A DNA stretch of 64,000 nt, from assembly GCF_003316765.1 (NCBI RefSeq), contig NZ_NIJF01000066.1, positions 1 to 64,000 of the forward strand, written 5' to 3'. Positions within the stretch are counted from its first letter, which is position 1. Each line of letters starts with the position of its first letter. Shown here piece by piece: positions 51,915-59,828 of this stretch. The notes under the pieces are model-generated. The model was not told the DNA's origin. It was given only the letters and a program-made list of their open reading frames with translations, and did no database searches. The translations under genes were made by a program, and so were the position numbers. The stretch comes from Bacillus sp. P14.5 (lineage in GTDB: Bacteria > Bacillota > Bacilli > Bacillales > Bacillaceae_B).

Positions 51915-53522
51915 CTACTCAACATGCACAAAGAAAGTCTCCCCGTTATAAACGTTGACCGCCTGAAGCTCGACCTCAGCCCCGTTACGAATCATAAGAT
52001 TCTTGTTTTCAGGAAACACCAATTCCTCCTGATCCTTTACAGCGACAAATTTCGGGTTGTGACTGTCACTCCTGTCGATTTTTGTCTCATATCCCCGCGC
52101 TTCATAATACTCCCGTGCATCAACATACCAGTCACTCAAGCCCACCAGATTCAAACCAAGAAAATCAGAGACTGATGAAGCAAGGTCAGTATTTTCCTTC
52201 AGTCCCGTCGGTTTGCCGGGCCCATACGCATAGAGAAAGACATCTTCCCCGGTGTGGCCGTGGGTTGTAAAGCCGAGAGATGCCCGTTTGCTGAGCATCG
52301 CAGCCATTTCGTCTTCCAGCTCTGTGACTGACCCAGCCTTTTTCACTCTGCAGAACTCATCTTCCGAATGATCTTGGAGGCCATAGGAGGCGAGGACTTC
52401 TTTTAGATTGGAGTGGTCCTTTTCTAACTGAGAGGATGCGCCTTTCACTGTCAATCGGGCTTTTTTCAATGGCTCAATGATCTCATCAACCGGCTGGTTA
52501 AAATAATCCTTATCGGTGGCCCCGTTTCCGATCGTCAGTCCGCTGTTTCCGTGGTCTGTCACGGCGATGACCATAGTATTGCCATCACGCTTTGCAAACT
52601 CAATCGCTTCACCGACCGCCTTATCAAACGCGAGCACCTCGCTGATCATCCCAATAGGATCATTTTTATGAGCAGCCCAGTCAATTTTGCTGCCTTCAAC
52701 AAAGAGGAAAAAACCCTTCCCGGAATCGTCCAGCCGTTCAATCGCGGCAGAAGTCATCTTTGCCAGAGAAGGCTGTTCCGGTAAAAGTGCCGCGCGGTCA
52801 AAGTCGTAAGCCATATCTTCATCTGCGAAGCTTCCCCAAAGCCCTTCAGCCGACCGCCCATCCAGCTCTGACCCATCCGCTATAACCTGATAGTCTTTCT
52901 CCTCAATGACCTGAAGAAGGTCTTCTTTATCTTTCCGGGCAGACTCTTTTGTTTTTAACATGCCGTCATCATTTGCCATCCTTCTATCTTCTCCGGAATG
53001 AAGCCAGGCGAGCCCGCCGCCCAATACTACATCCATTCCTTGATACACCTGCTGTTCGGCAATATCACTGAACTCATCACGGTTTTTTACATGAGCGGAA
53101 AAAGCGGCCGGCGTGGCATGCTGCACAGGAGAAGTGGAGACAATCCCTGTTCCAAATCCTTTCAGCCGGGCTGCCTCCAACAGGCTGACGGCAGGCCTGG
53201 AACTTTCTCCATCAGGAATCATGCCAATATAATCGGCCTTTGTTTTAAAGCCGGTGGCCATAGCTGTCCCGCCGGCCGCGGAATCGGTGATGGCTGATTG
53301 AGCTGAATACGTCCGGACACCGCCTGTCAAAATGCTGTCCAAGTGCAGCGGGGAGCCTTTATACCAGCGGGCCAAAGTCACTACATCTGAATTCGTCCCG
53401 TCCATCACCATGAATATCACTTTTTTCTCAGTGGTCTCTGCAAACAAGCAGGAGGGAGGAATGGCGAAGAATATAATGGAAAAAAGTAAAATAGGAATAA
53501 GCGCTAATTTGAATGTTTTCAT
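51915..53522 (-). CDS. Secreted alkaline phosphatase
   Basis: A 535-residue exported metalloenzyme that releases phosphate from monoesters outside the cell. Signal peptide KLALIPILLFSIIFFAI lies at residues 5-21. The nucleophile Ser sits in TDSAAGGTAMATG, metal ligands in FMVMDGTNSD, FFLFVEGSKIDWAAHKND and VIAVTDHGNSGL, and a late HGHTGEDV. This is the PhoA-superfamily PF00245 core. ATG follows AAAGGAGG. No clear Pho box was identified. Confidence 0.92.
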   Translation of the reverse strand: MKTFKLALIPILLFSIIFFAIPPSCLFAETTEKKVIFMVMDGTNSDVVTLARWYKGSPLHLDSILTGGVRTYSAQSAITDSAAGGTAMATGFKTKADYIGMIPDGESSRPAVSLLEAARLKGFGTGIVSTSPVQHATPAAFSAHVKNRDEFSDIAEQQVYQGMDVVLGGGLAWLHSGEDRRMANDDGMLKTKESARKDKEDLLQVIEEKDYQVIADGSELDGRSAEGLWGSFADEDMAYDFDRAALLPEQPSLAKMTSAAIERLDDSGKGFFLFVEGSKIDWAAHKNDPIGMISEVLAFDKAVGEAIEFAKRDGNTMVIAVTDHGNSGLTIGNGATDKDYFNQPVDEIIEPLKKARLTVKGASSQLEKDHSNLKEVLASYGLQDHSEDEFCRVKKAGSVTELEDEMAAMLSKRASLGFTTHGHTGEDVFLYAYGPGKPTGLKENTDLASSVSDFLGLNLVGLSDWYVDAREYYEARGYETKIDRSDSHNPKFVAVKDQEELVFPENKNLMIRNGAEVELQAVNVYNGETFFVHVE

Positions 53523-53584
53523 GAAATCCTCCTTTGCGGATTCTATTCATGGTTAGTATGAGAGAGCATACCCTTTCTATACCC

Positions 53585-53619
53585 AAAAAAGCGCCGAACC
53601 TTTGTCAGGTACGGCGCTT
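53585..53619 (-). terminator. Terminator of the yknW/yknX-like unit
   Basis: AAGCGCCG/CGGCGCTT stem; on the minus strand it is followed by TTTTTT. Confidence 0.85.
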
Positions 53620-53623
53620 CGTG

Positions 53624-54880
53624 TTATTTTCTTTCTAGAATTCCCAGCAGCAGGTTTTCTAAAATCGTATGTCTGTCGGCATTTTTAAGGGCTGAATTTG
53701 TCAGTCTGTCAAAGTGGACAGGGGTAACAAAAGTGGAGCCTGGTAAATCCATTGAGTCAGGGTCTTTAACAAAGATTTCCTCTTTTTCGATGCCCTGCTG
53801 AATTTCGACCCGGCCATTTGATTTCATGCCGGCAGTGACTTCTCTTTTTTCAAGTTTTCCGGCTTCAGTAACAACAATCAGGTATTTCTTAGCACCGTCC
53901 ATCACAAGGCTGCCCTCAGATACGGTCAGCACATCCTTGGCTTCCTCGGTCACGATGGAAAGGGACACATGAAAACCTGGACGCAGATTTTCCAGTTCCT
54001 GATCTTCGCTGAACTCTACTTGAAATGGATAAGAACTTCCGCCATCCTCGGACTCCTCTTCTGAAGGAAGGGCCGCAACATCTGTTACAAAGCCGTTCAG
54101 CTCTTCTTTTACAGCTGTTGAACGCACAATAGTCTCTTGGCCTTCCATTACTTGGAGTACTTCCTGCTCGTTTAATTCACCTTCGACAACGGGAGATGTT
54201 GAGGCAATCACGATAACGGGATTATCCAGCTCCCTGGACACCTTTTTAACAACCCCTTCCAATTCGCTTTGGACTGTCAAAGTCGTTTCATATGATTGCA
54301 AGTCACTCAGCTGCCGCTCAAAGTTAGCTGCTTTGTTTTCGAGTCGATTCATTTCGAGTTCTTTAGCAGCGATTTCCTGCTCGACATAATAATCGATCTC
54401 GAGCGCGCTTGCCTCCATGCTTTCGTCCGGAGGGAACTCGTCCAAAGAGGATGAAGAAGGCACCCTGGTATCACTTGCAGAAGGCCTTAAGGTTCGCAGG
54501 TCCCCTATGTGATCTTCAATGCTGTCAATCTCATCCTCCAGCTGTTGAATTTCTGATTCCAGCGCCTGCTGCTGGCTTAATGTATTTTCCGATTCAAAGG
54601 TGAACAAGTCAGAACCAGCTGATACTTCATCTCCTTCTTTTACAAGGAACTCCTGGAACGTCCCGAAGCTGTCGTCAAAATAAACATAGCTTTCCTGGGA
54701 GGAAGCCAGAGATGCCACTTTTTCCAGTGAATTCTGCAAGTTTCCGGTGTTAATAGGTTTCCAGCTGCTGATATATGAATTACGGTCCACCTTGCTGTCG
54801 GCTTTCTCGATCAAGAACACGTTAACAGCTAAGAAAGCGATGCAGAGGATGATAGCCGGGTAGATAATTTTTTTATTCAT
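53624..54880 (-). CDS. Membrane-fusion / periplasmic-adaptor protein (YknX-like)
   Basis: A 418-residue HlyD/RND-adaptor-type protein. An N-terminal membrane anchor (YPAIILCIAFLAVNVFLI) is followed by a lipoyl-like half (FLVKEGDEVSAGSDLFTFES), a long coiled coil (about residues 95-200, ESEIQQLEDEIDSIEDHI), the second lipoyl half and a beta-barrel. It lies 15 bases downstream of a Yip1-type gene, the arrangement of yknW-yknX, but no ABC transporter genes follow: a terminator comes directly after. Confidence 0.82.
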   Translation of the reverse strand: MNKKIIYPAIILCIAFLAVNVFLIEKADSKVDRNSYISSWKPINTGNLQNSLEKVASLASSQESYVYFDDSFGTFQEFLVKEGDEVSAGSDLFTFESENTLSQQQALESEIQQLEDEIDSIEDHIGDLRTLRPSASDTRVPSSSSLDEFPPDESMEASALEIDYYVEQEIAAKELEMNRLENKAANFERQLSDLQSYETTLTVQSELEGVVKKVSRELDNPVIVIASTSPVVEGELNEQEVLQVMEGQETIVRSTAVKEELNGFVTDVAALPSEEESEDGGSSYPFQVEFSEDQELENLRPGFHVSLSIVTEEAKDVLTVSEGSLVMDGAKKYLIVVTEAGKLEKREVTAGMKSNGRVEIQQGIEKEEIFVKDPDSMDLPGSTFVTPVHFDRLTNSALKNADRHTILENLLLGILERK

Positions 54881-54895
54881 GTGAATTCACCGCCT

Positions 54896-55555
54896 TTATA
54901 CTAAAATCGAAAAGTCTATGTAAGCTAGAAATGCCGTAATGCTCCAGAAAAGAAGGTTGATGACTGCCACCCAAAGCAACAGCACCCAATTTTTCTTGCC
55001 AGTGAGCCACTTAAGCCCTTTAAATTGAATGAAAGCTGCCCATATTTTGAACAGTGAGATGCTGCCAAGGAAATATTTCAGCCAGGAATTATCCGTCAGC
55101 GCCTGTCCGATGACACCAAGCGCAAATGGTGAAGAGTACCAGTTCAGTGACATGAAGGTCAGCAAAGGCAGGTAGGTCAATTTTTCCAGCAGCAAAATCA
55201 ACAGCGTGATACCTTGAACTACGACGATTTTTTTGTATTCAGCTTCCGAAAGTGTCCAAAACAGCAGGGAAGGGATGAATAGTATGATCGCTGCGTATAA
55301 GAGACCCAACAGGACCCTGCCCAGTAAAAAGTAAAATTTATGTACTTCAAAATCCAAGGAAGACAAGTCAGTAATTTCTTTGGACAGGGGAACGGTTCCC
55401 CAGCCAAAGCTGGCGTTTAAGCCGAAAATCAGCATGGAAACTATGAAAAGGGTGATGATAGTTTTGGTGTAGCCTTTTAAAATCTCTGATTCTCTTAATT
55501 GATAAAAATATGTAGAAGGATGAAATAGTCCTTTTAATAGTTTAATTTCATTCAT
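54896..55555 (-). CDS. Yip1-domain membrane protein (YknW-like)
   Basis: A 219-residue protein with about five membrane helices and a short N-terminal LFHPSTYFYQLRES segment typical of bacterial Yip1/YknW proteins. In B. subtilis YknW assists assembly of the YknXYZ ABC exporter that protects against a sporulation toxin (SdpC). Here only the X-like partner is adjacent. Confidence 0.75.
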   Translation of the reverse strand: MNEIKLLKGLFHPSTYFYQLRESEILKGYTKTIITLFIVSMLIFGLNASFGWGTVPLSKEITDLSSLDFEVHKFYFLLGRVLLGLLYAAIILFIPSLLFWTLSEAEYKKIVVVQGITLLILLLEKLTYLPLLTFMSLNWYSSPFALGVIGQALTDNSWLKYFLGSISLFKIWAAFIQFKGLKWLTGKKNWVLLLWVAVINLLFWSITAFLAYIDFSILV

Positions 55556-55770
55556 GTATGTATTCCTCCAGTGGTTTCTGACCCTTCAATCATTTTATCG
55601 GAAATCCTCGAACTTTTCCATAAATTGTAGATAGATTACAAAAAAACCTCCTAAAACATAACGGGGACTGTTTTGCAGTACAAACTTATAATTAGCAACC
55701 GAAATGGTTGGTTCATTTGGCAAAAAAACAATAATAAAATGTAAGTGGTCAGTGGCTGTTGCTAATGTGA

Positions 55771-56036
55771 TTTCCACTCCAGGTGCGTGACTCCGCGGGG
55801 CGTGCGGTGAGCCTCCTCGGCTTCATAAAAAGCGGAAGCGGCCGTTCAGCGACCTACAGATTGTAGGGCTCTCGCATGAGATAAAGGAATCACGAAGAGT
55901 GAAGCGATTCGATGATGACTTATCGCAAGGAGAGAGACCGAAATCTGCTAGTCGCTGGCCGCTGGAGCTGGCTTCGCCTGCGGGGTCTCACCTGTCACGC
56001 TAGTCCCGCAGGAGGTCACGCACCTTCCGTTCCAAT
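55771..56036. repeat. GC-rich dispersed element, copy 5, interrupted
   Basis: Left part 55771-55824 and right part 55970-56036 together reproduce the usual element (TTTCCACTCC, ACTCCGCGGGGCGTGCGG, CCTCCTCGGCTTC | GCCTGCGGGGTCTCACC, CCCGCAGGAGGTCACGC, CCTTCCGTTCCAATCAA). A 145-bp sequence separates them. Confidence 0.88.
55825..55969. mobile_element. 145-bp MITE-like insertion inside the GC-rich element, with 6-bp target duplication
   Basis: The target GGCTTC occurs on both sides (55819-55824 and 55970-55975) although uninterrupted copies have it once. The insert begins AAAAAGCGGAAGCGGCCG and ends GTCGCTGGCCGCTGGAGCT, imperfect inverted ends. It has no coding capacity, so any movement would depend on a transposase in trans. 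Confidence 0.8.
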
Positions 56037-56195
56037 CAAATCAGTGCTAGCTTTTTTATAGTTAACTGCACCGCATTTAAAAGTATATAGGAAATTTCGT
56101 GCAATTTTTGAAGTACACGAGGTTCTGTCATTTGATATTCAGGATACGTTTTGTATTACCAAATGACTATATTCACCAATGAGAATACTGTTATA

Positions 56196-56249
56196 TCAAC
56201 AAAAAAGGAGTGTCAAATCCTAAGTGATTTGACACTCCTTTTTTGTTGA
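56196..56249. other. 24-bp perfect palindrome, probable bidirectional terminator
   Basis: Arms 56196-56219 (TCAACAAAAAAGGAGTGTCA, then AATC) and 56226-56249 are exact complements around a 6-base loop, with T runs in both directions. It could terminate the small minus-strand gene that ends at 56313. It is longer than any other terminator stem in the window. Confidence 0.7.
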
Positions 56250-56312
56250 AATTGTTAGTTTTGTACTCGAAAATAGACCCGTTACCTTAAACAGGAGGCC
56301 CTTTTCTATTTT

Positions 56313-56441
56313 CTATAAGGAATAAGTCAAAAATGTAATACCGGTAAATAAAGAAACCATGATGACGAAAATCAAGGCAAACATGATTTTCTTTTGTCGA
56401 TCTTTTTTAATCTTCATTTCCTCTGGAGTCAGGAATTTCAA
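56313..56441 (-). CDS. Small single-pass membrane protein
   Basis: On the minus strand a TTG start with AAAGGAGG at good spacing opens a 42-residue frame: a charged N-terminus (LKFLTPEEMKIKKDRQKK) and one membrane helix (FALIFVIMVSLFTGITFL). No family recognised. It lies downstream of the XRE gene on the same strand and upstream of the long palindromic terminator. Confidence 0.6.
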   Translation of the reverse strand: MKFLTPEEMKIKKDRQKKIMFALIFVIMVSLFTGITFLTYSL

Positions 56442-56611
56442 TGTGATAATCCTCCTTTGCGGCAGCTGGCTGACATGATGAAATTCTCATTTTAGTCCCT
56501 TTAGCTTTGCGTCGTTATTTTTCAATAACTTTGCCTTTTTCTTGCGGACTATTCTTCTATCGGTAATATTCCAGGAAAATTAATAGGTATTTAGTCGTAT
56601 TTTGTCGAAGT

Positions 56612-57019
56612 TTAGTCTTCTAATGCTTTAGCGAGGGTGATCAATCTTTGAAAAAACTTCTCCTGCTTTTTCTTATCATAATAGGAAGCAGAAGTTAATA
56701 ACCTTTTCAGATCAGGATGTTCAGTCAGCATATTTACTGCACGTTCCAGTTCCTCATCCTCAAATTTTTCCCTGAGAACCATAGCGTGCTTCGGGTCATC
56801 ATCAGGGTAGGCGGAACCCGAGATAATGTTATATAGATCAATAGGAGAAAGTTGATATAAATGAACAAGCTTTCTTAATATATCATCAGGAAATTGGCTT
56901 CTTCCATTCTCGTACTTATTCAGCAGCTGTTTGCTGATATTTAGACGTTTAGCCACCTCGACCTGGCTCAACTGAACAATTTCTTCTCTATATCTCTTCA
57001 TTGCTTCAGAAAAAATCAT
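56612..57019 (-). CDS. XRE-family transcriptional regulator
   Basis: A protein of about 135 residues with an N-terminal HTH_3 domain (LSQVEVAKRLNISKQLLNKY, then ENGRSQFPDDILRKLVHLYQ) and an acidic helical C-terminus (DEELERAVNMLTEHPDLKRLL). The frame opens at 57040, but ATG 57019 has GGGTG at better spacing. It is divergent from the gene at 57226 and may regulate it. Target and ligand are unknown. Confidence 0.75.
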   Translation of the reverse strand: MIFSEAMKRYREEIVQLSQVEVAKRLNISKQLLNKYENGRSQFPDDILRKLVHLYQLSPIDLYNIISGSAYPDDDPKHAMVLREKFEDEELERAVNMLTEHPDLKRLLTSASYYDKKKQEKFFQRLITLAKALED

Positions 57020-57225
57020 ACTTTCACCCGCAGTCTTCATTAGATGTTATTAACATAACTCCTAGAAGAAAGAAGAATTAGAAAGTTCATATATAGTTGA
57101 CCTGCAAAAGTAAAATATTTGTTTACTTTTAAAAAAATATTGTCGAAATACATAATTTACCTTTAGTATAAGAGAGAAAGGGTAAAAAGTCCTAATTTGT
57201 AAAAATTGAATAGTGGGAGGATACG

Positions 57226-57720
57226 ATGAAAAATAAGGTATTGCTGTTGTCCTGGATGGATACTGGGGGTTTTAAGAGTTTAAAAGATTTTTATTTGGTA
57301 TTCAGGGGAAAACATTCAGAAGAATCATTTCTTCTTACTTCCATTGGAAATTGCACGCTGGCCATGAACAGTTTAAATGACGATGACCTGACTGATGAGA
57401 AAAAATTCTTAAGCTTCCTGCCTATCCCATTGACACGCTCCACGAAATTTTTGTTAAGGGTGGATGTAAATGGAATTAAAAGTATCCTGGTATTATCGGT
57501 GGATGAAATAAAGCTGCAGATAGTGCCCTTTACCCCTTATGATGAGCTGACAGACGACATGTTCTATCACATTGTTCAATGTTTCACGCTGAAAAGAAAA
57601 GATACATATTTATCTTTTTTGTTACATCCCCACAAAGATCCAGCAGTCAAAAGCAGCAGATATCCCGTAAATCCTGACATTCAACCTGTCAAAATTGTAA
57701 AGAAAACCTTCCTCACCTAG
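57226..57720 (+). CDS. Uncharacterised 164-residue protein
   Basis: A soluble protein with alternating hydrophobic strands (VLLLSWMDTGGF, KFLLRVDVNGIKSILVLSV, LQIVPFTPYDEL) suggesting a beta-rich domain, and a basic C-terminus. I recognise no family. ATG 57226 follows GGGAGG. It is divergent from the XRE regulator, and a small gene follows, so the three could form a local regulatory unit. Confidence 0.6.
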   Translation: MKNKVLLLSWMDTGGFKSLKDFYLVFRGKHSEESFLLTSIGNCTLAMNSLNDDDLTDEKKFLSFLPIPLTRSTKFLLRVDVNGIKSILVLSVDEIKLQIVPFTPYDELTDDMFYHIVQCFTLKRKDTYLSFLLHPHKDPAVKSSRYPVNPDIQPVKIVKKTFLT

Positions 57721-57857
57721 AACGTTCACACATTATCCAAAAATTGTATTTACGAAACTTGTAGTTTTCTGGTAGAGTATGTATATTCATTAAGTTTAAC
57801 AATTCGCCAGACAGGTAAATACAATACTACAGATAAAGTATTTTAGGAGGTAATCTT

Positions 57858-58019
57858 TTGCAACAAGATTCAACCAATGAACAGCAGCAGTTACTCAACC
57901 TTATGCAAAAAGCCTTTGACAAAGCAAAAAACGGAAACATGGATGCTTCCAAAATGGTAAACTGGCTTCAAAAAGAACTGAAAAGTGAATATACATTCGT
58001 AAAAGAAAAAGCGCTTTAG
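57858..58019 (+). CDS. Small 53-residue helical protein
   Basis: A TTG start behind TTTTAGGAGGTAAT opens LQQDSTNEQQQLLNLMQKAF and runs to a stop at 58017-58019, ending WLQKELKSEYTFVKEKAL. It is helical and charged; no HTH. The leader just upstream has AATACT/AGTATT pairing directly before the ribosome site, and the text GTATTTTAGGAGG is identical to that before sinI. A terminator follows immediately. Confidence 0.6.
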   Translation: MQQDSTNEQQQLLNLMQKAFDKAKNGNMDASKMVNWLQKELKSEYTFVKEKAL

Positions 58020-58046
58020 GCTAAAATAAGTCCAAAGAGCTTTTTT
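58009..58046 (+). terminator. Terminator after the 53-residue gene
   Basis: AAGCGCTTTAGGCT pairs imperfectly with AGTCCAAAGAGCTT, followed by TTTTT. Confidence 0.7.
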
Positions 58047-58173
58047 AATTTTTGTGTAAGCGCTTTAATTGCTTGGGGCTATAAAATTGTTCTTGGCTGC
58101 TTTATTATATATCTGCTGTTCAATAATTCCTCTGTATCGTGCTCTGGATACATATCCCCTGCAAATCGCCGCC

Positions 58174-59073
58174 ACTCATGTACCCACCCGCCGGCTCTGG
58201 GTACATATCTACCCTCGAATTGCCCCACTCATGTATCCACTTGCCCGTCCTGGGTACATGTCTGCCCTTAAATTACCGCACTCATGTATCCACCCGCCGG
58301 ATCTGGGTACTTATCTACCTTCAAATCGTGTAACTCATGTATCCACCCGCCCGTCTTGGGTACACGTCTGCTCTTAAATTACCGCACTCATGTACCCACC
58401 CGCCGGCTCTAGATACATATCTGCGTTCGAAACGCCTCACACATGTATCCACCAGCCCGCCCTGGGTACATATCTACGCTTAAAAGTCTTACTCATGTAT
58501 CCACCCGCTCGTTCTGGATACACATCTGAGCTTAAAATGCCGCACTCATGTATCCACCCGCCGGCTCTGGGTACATATCTGCCCTCGAATAGCCCCACTC
58601 ATGTATCCACTCGTCCGCGCTGGATACATATCTACCCTCGAATTGCCGCACTCATGTATCCACCCGCCGGCTCTGAGTACATATCTGCCCTCAAATTACC
58701 GCACTCATGTATCCACCCGCCGGATCTGGGTACATATCTGCCCTCAAATTGCCTCACTCATGTACCCACCCGCCGGCACTGGGTACACGTCTACCCCCGA
58801 ATTGCCGCACTCATGTATCCACCCGCCGGATCTGGGTACATATCTGCCCTCAAATTGCCCCACTCATGTATCCACTCGCCGGCTCTGAGTACATATCTGC
58901 CCTCAAATTGCCGCACTCATGTATCCACCCGCCGGAGCTGGATACACATCTGCCTTCAAACCGCCATACTCATGTATCCAAAGCCTCACCGCGATGACAC
59001 ATCCACCCTCAAAACAGGTAACTCATGAATCCAACTCGTCAACCCAGGCACACACCTCTCAACGCGTTAACGC
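58174..59073. repeat. Tandem inverted-repeat array C (53-bp units)
   Basis: Seventeen units starting at ACTCATGTA-type text: 58174, 58227, 58280, 58333, 58386, 58439, 58491, 58544, 58597, 58650, 58703, 58756, 58809, 58862, 58915, 58968, 59021. All intervals are 53 except one of 52. Each unit holds ATGTATCCA and TGGGTACAT as inverted arms around an 11-base CCGCCGG-containing loop, then a CTGCCCTCAAATTGCC-type linker. The family equals array A in opposite orientation. Frames are open, but I see no ribosome site or protein family, so I do not call a gene. Confidence 0.9.
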
Positions 59074-59185
59074 GTTAACAATCTAAGTTTCTAAAATCTA
59101 CCTATAATATATTGACCGCTTATAATAATACCCATACAATGAAACTAAGTTATTAGTGAATTCAGAAATCAAAAGGTGCGAAGCC

Positions 59186-59641
59186 ATGAAAATAGTCGAT
59201 CAACACCGCATAGGGAAGAGTGCGCTGCTTCTTCTCCTGATGGATGAAACAGACGGAACAGAAGAGGCGTACAGCGAGCAATTCAAACAATTGAACTGGC
59301 AGTATTGCACAGGCAAGGTCGGTTCGATGAACGTTCAAAAGATTGTTGCCGCGATTGAAACAGCGGCGAAGCGGAACGGTATTGTCAGGGAGGATCTCTA
59401 CAGGGAGATGCACTCGCTTTACCATGCGACCATGGAAGCCATCTCGGGAGTCACCCGCGGACAGACCCAGCTGGGGGAAATTCTTAGAACAGTCGGCCTC
59501 AGGTTTGCTGTGGTCAGGGGGACACCTTATAAAATCGCCGAAGAAGGCGAATGGATCGCCGTGGCGCTGTACGGAACCATCGGTGCACCTATCAAAGGCC
59601 TTGAGCATGAAACCATCGGCCTTGGAATTAACCATATTTAA
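59186..59641 (+). CDS. hutP: HutP, RNA-binding antiterminator of the hut operon
   Basis: A 151-residue protein that with histidine and Mg2+ binds NAG-repeat RNA and prevents termination before hutH. LGKVGSMD-type text ([21 protein letters not shown]), [18 protein letters not shown] and the C-terminal [20 protein letters not shown] are diagnostic, including the metal-binding histidines. The frame is open from 59156, but ATG 59186 behind AAAAGGTGC gives the family length. Confidence 0.95.
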   Translation: MKIVDQHRIGKSALLLLLMDETDGTEEAYSEQFKQLNWQYCTGKVGSMNVQKIVAAIETAAKRNGIVREDLYREMHSLYHATMEAISGVTRGQTQLGEILRTVGLRFAVVRGTPYKIAEEGEWIAVALYGTIGAPIKGLEHETIGLGINHI

Positions 59642-59717
59642 TAGGATAGAGCCTATAGTGATTAGAAATCAGGAGGCTCGATGACAAAGCTTTATTTGTC
59701 GTCGAGCCTCTTTTTGT
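59642..59717 (+). promoter_or_regulatory. hut leader: HutP-binding NAG repeats and terminator
   Basis: Several TAG triplets (59642, 59647, 59655, 59662) precede a strong hairpin GAGGCTCGATGACAAA / TTTGTCGTCGAGCCTC (about 59673-59710) with a T run. This is the arrangement by which HutP antiterminates in B. subtilis. Individual triplet assignments are tentative. Confidence 0.75.
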
Positions 59718-59731
59718 TTTTCAAAATCACT

Positions 59732-59778
59732 TTAAAGCGCGAAGAGGGACAGTCCCTTTCAGCGATTGAAACCACTAA
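59732..59778. repeat. Short palindromic intergenic repeat inside the hut leader
   Basis: CTTTAAAGCGCG, GAGGGACAGTCCCTTTC, GCGATTGAAACC in order, between the hut terminator and hutH. Confidence 0.7.
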
Positions 59779-59828
59779 GCACACACCACACACGCCAATC
59801 ACATTAATAATCAAAAGGGTGATCAAGA

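Noticed and set aside
58390..59028. 212-codon frame across array C as a repeat protein
   Set aside because: No ribosome site, competing open frames and a 53-bp unit that is not a codon multiple; kept only as a low-interest finding.
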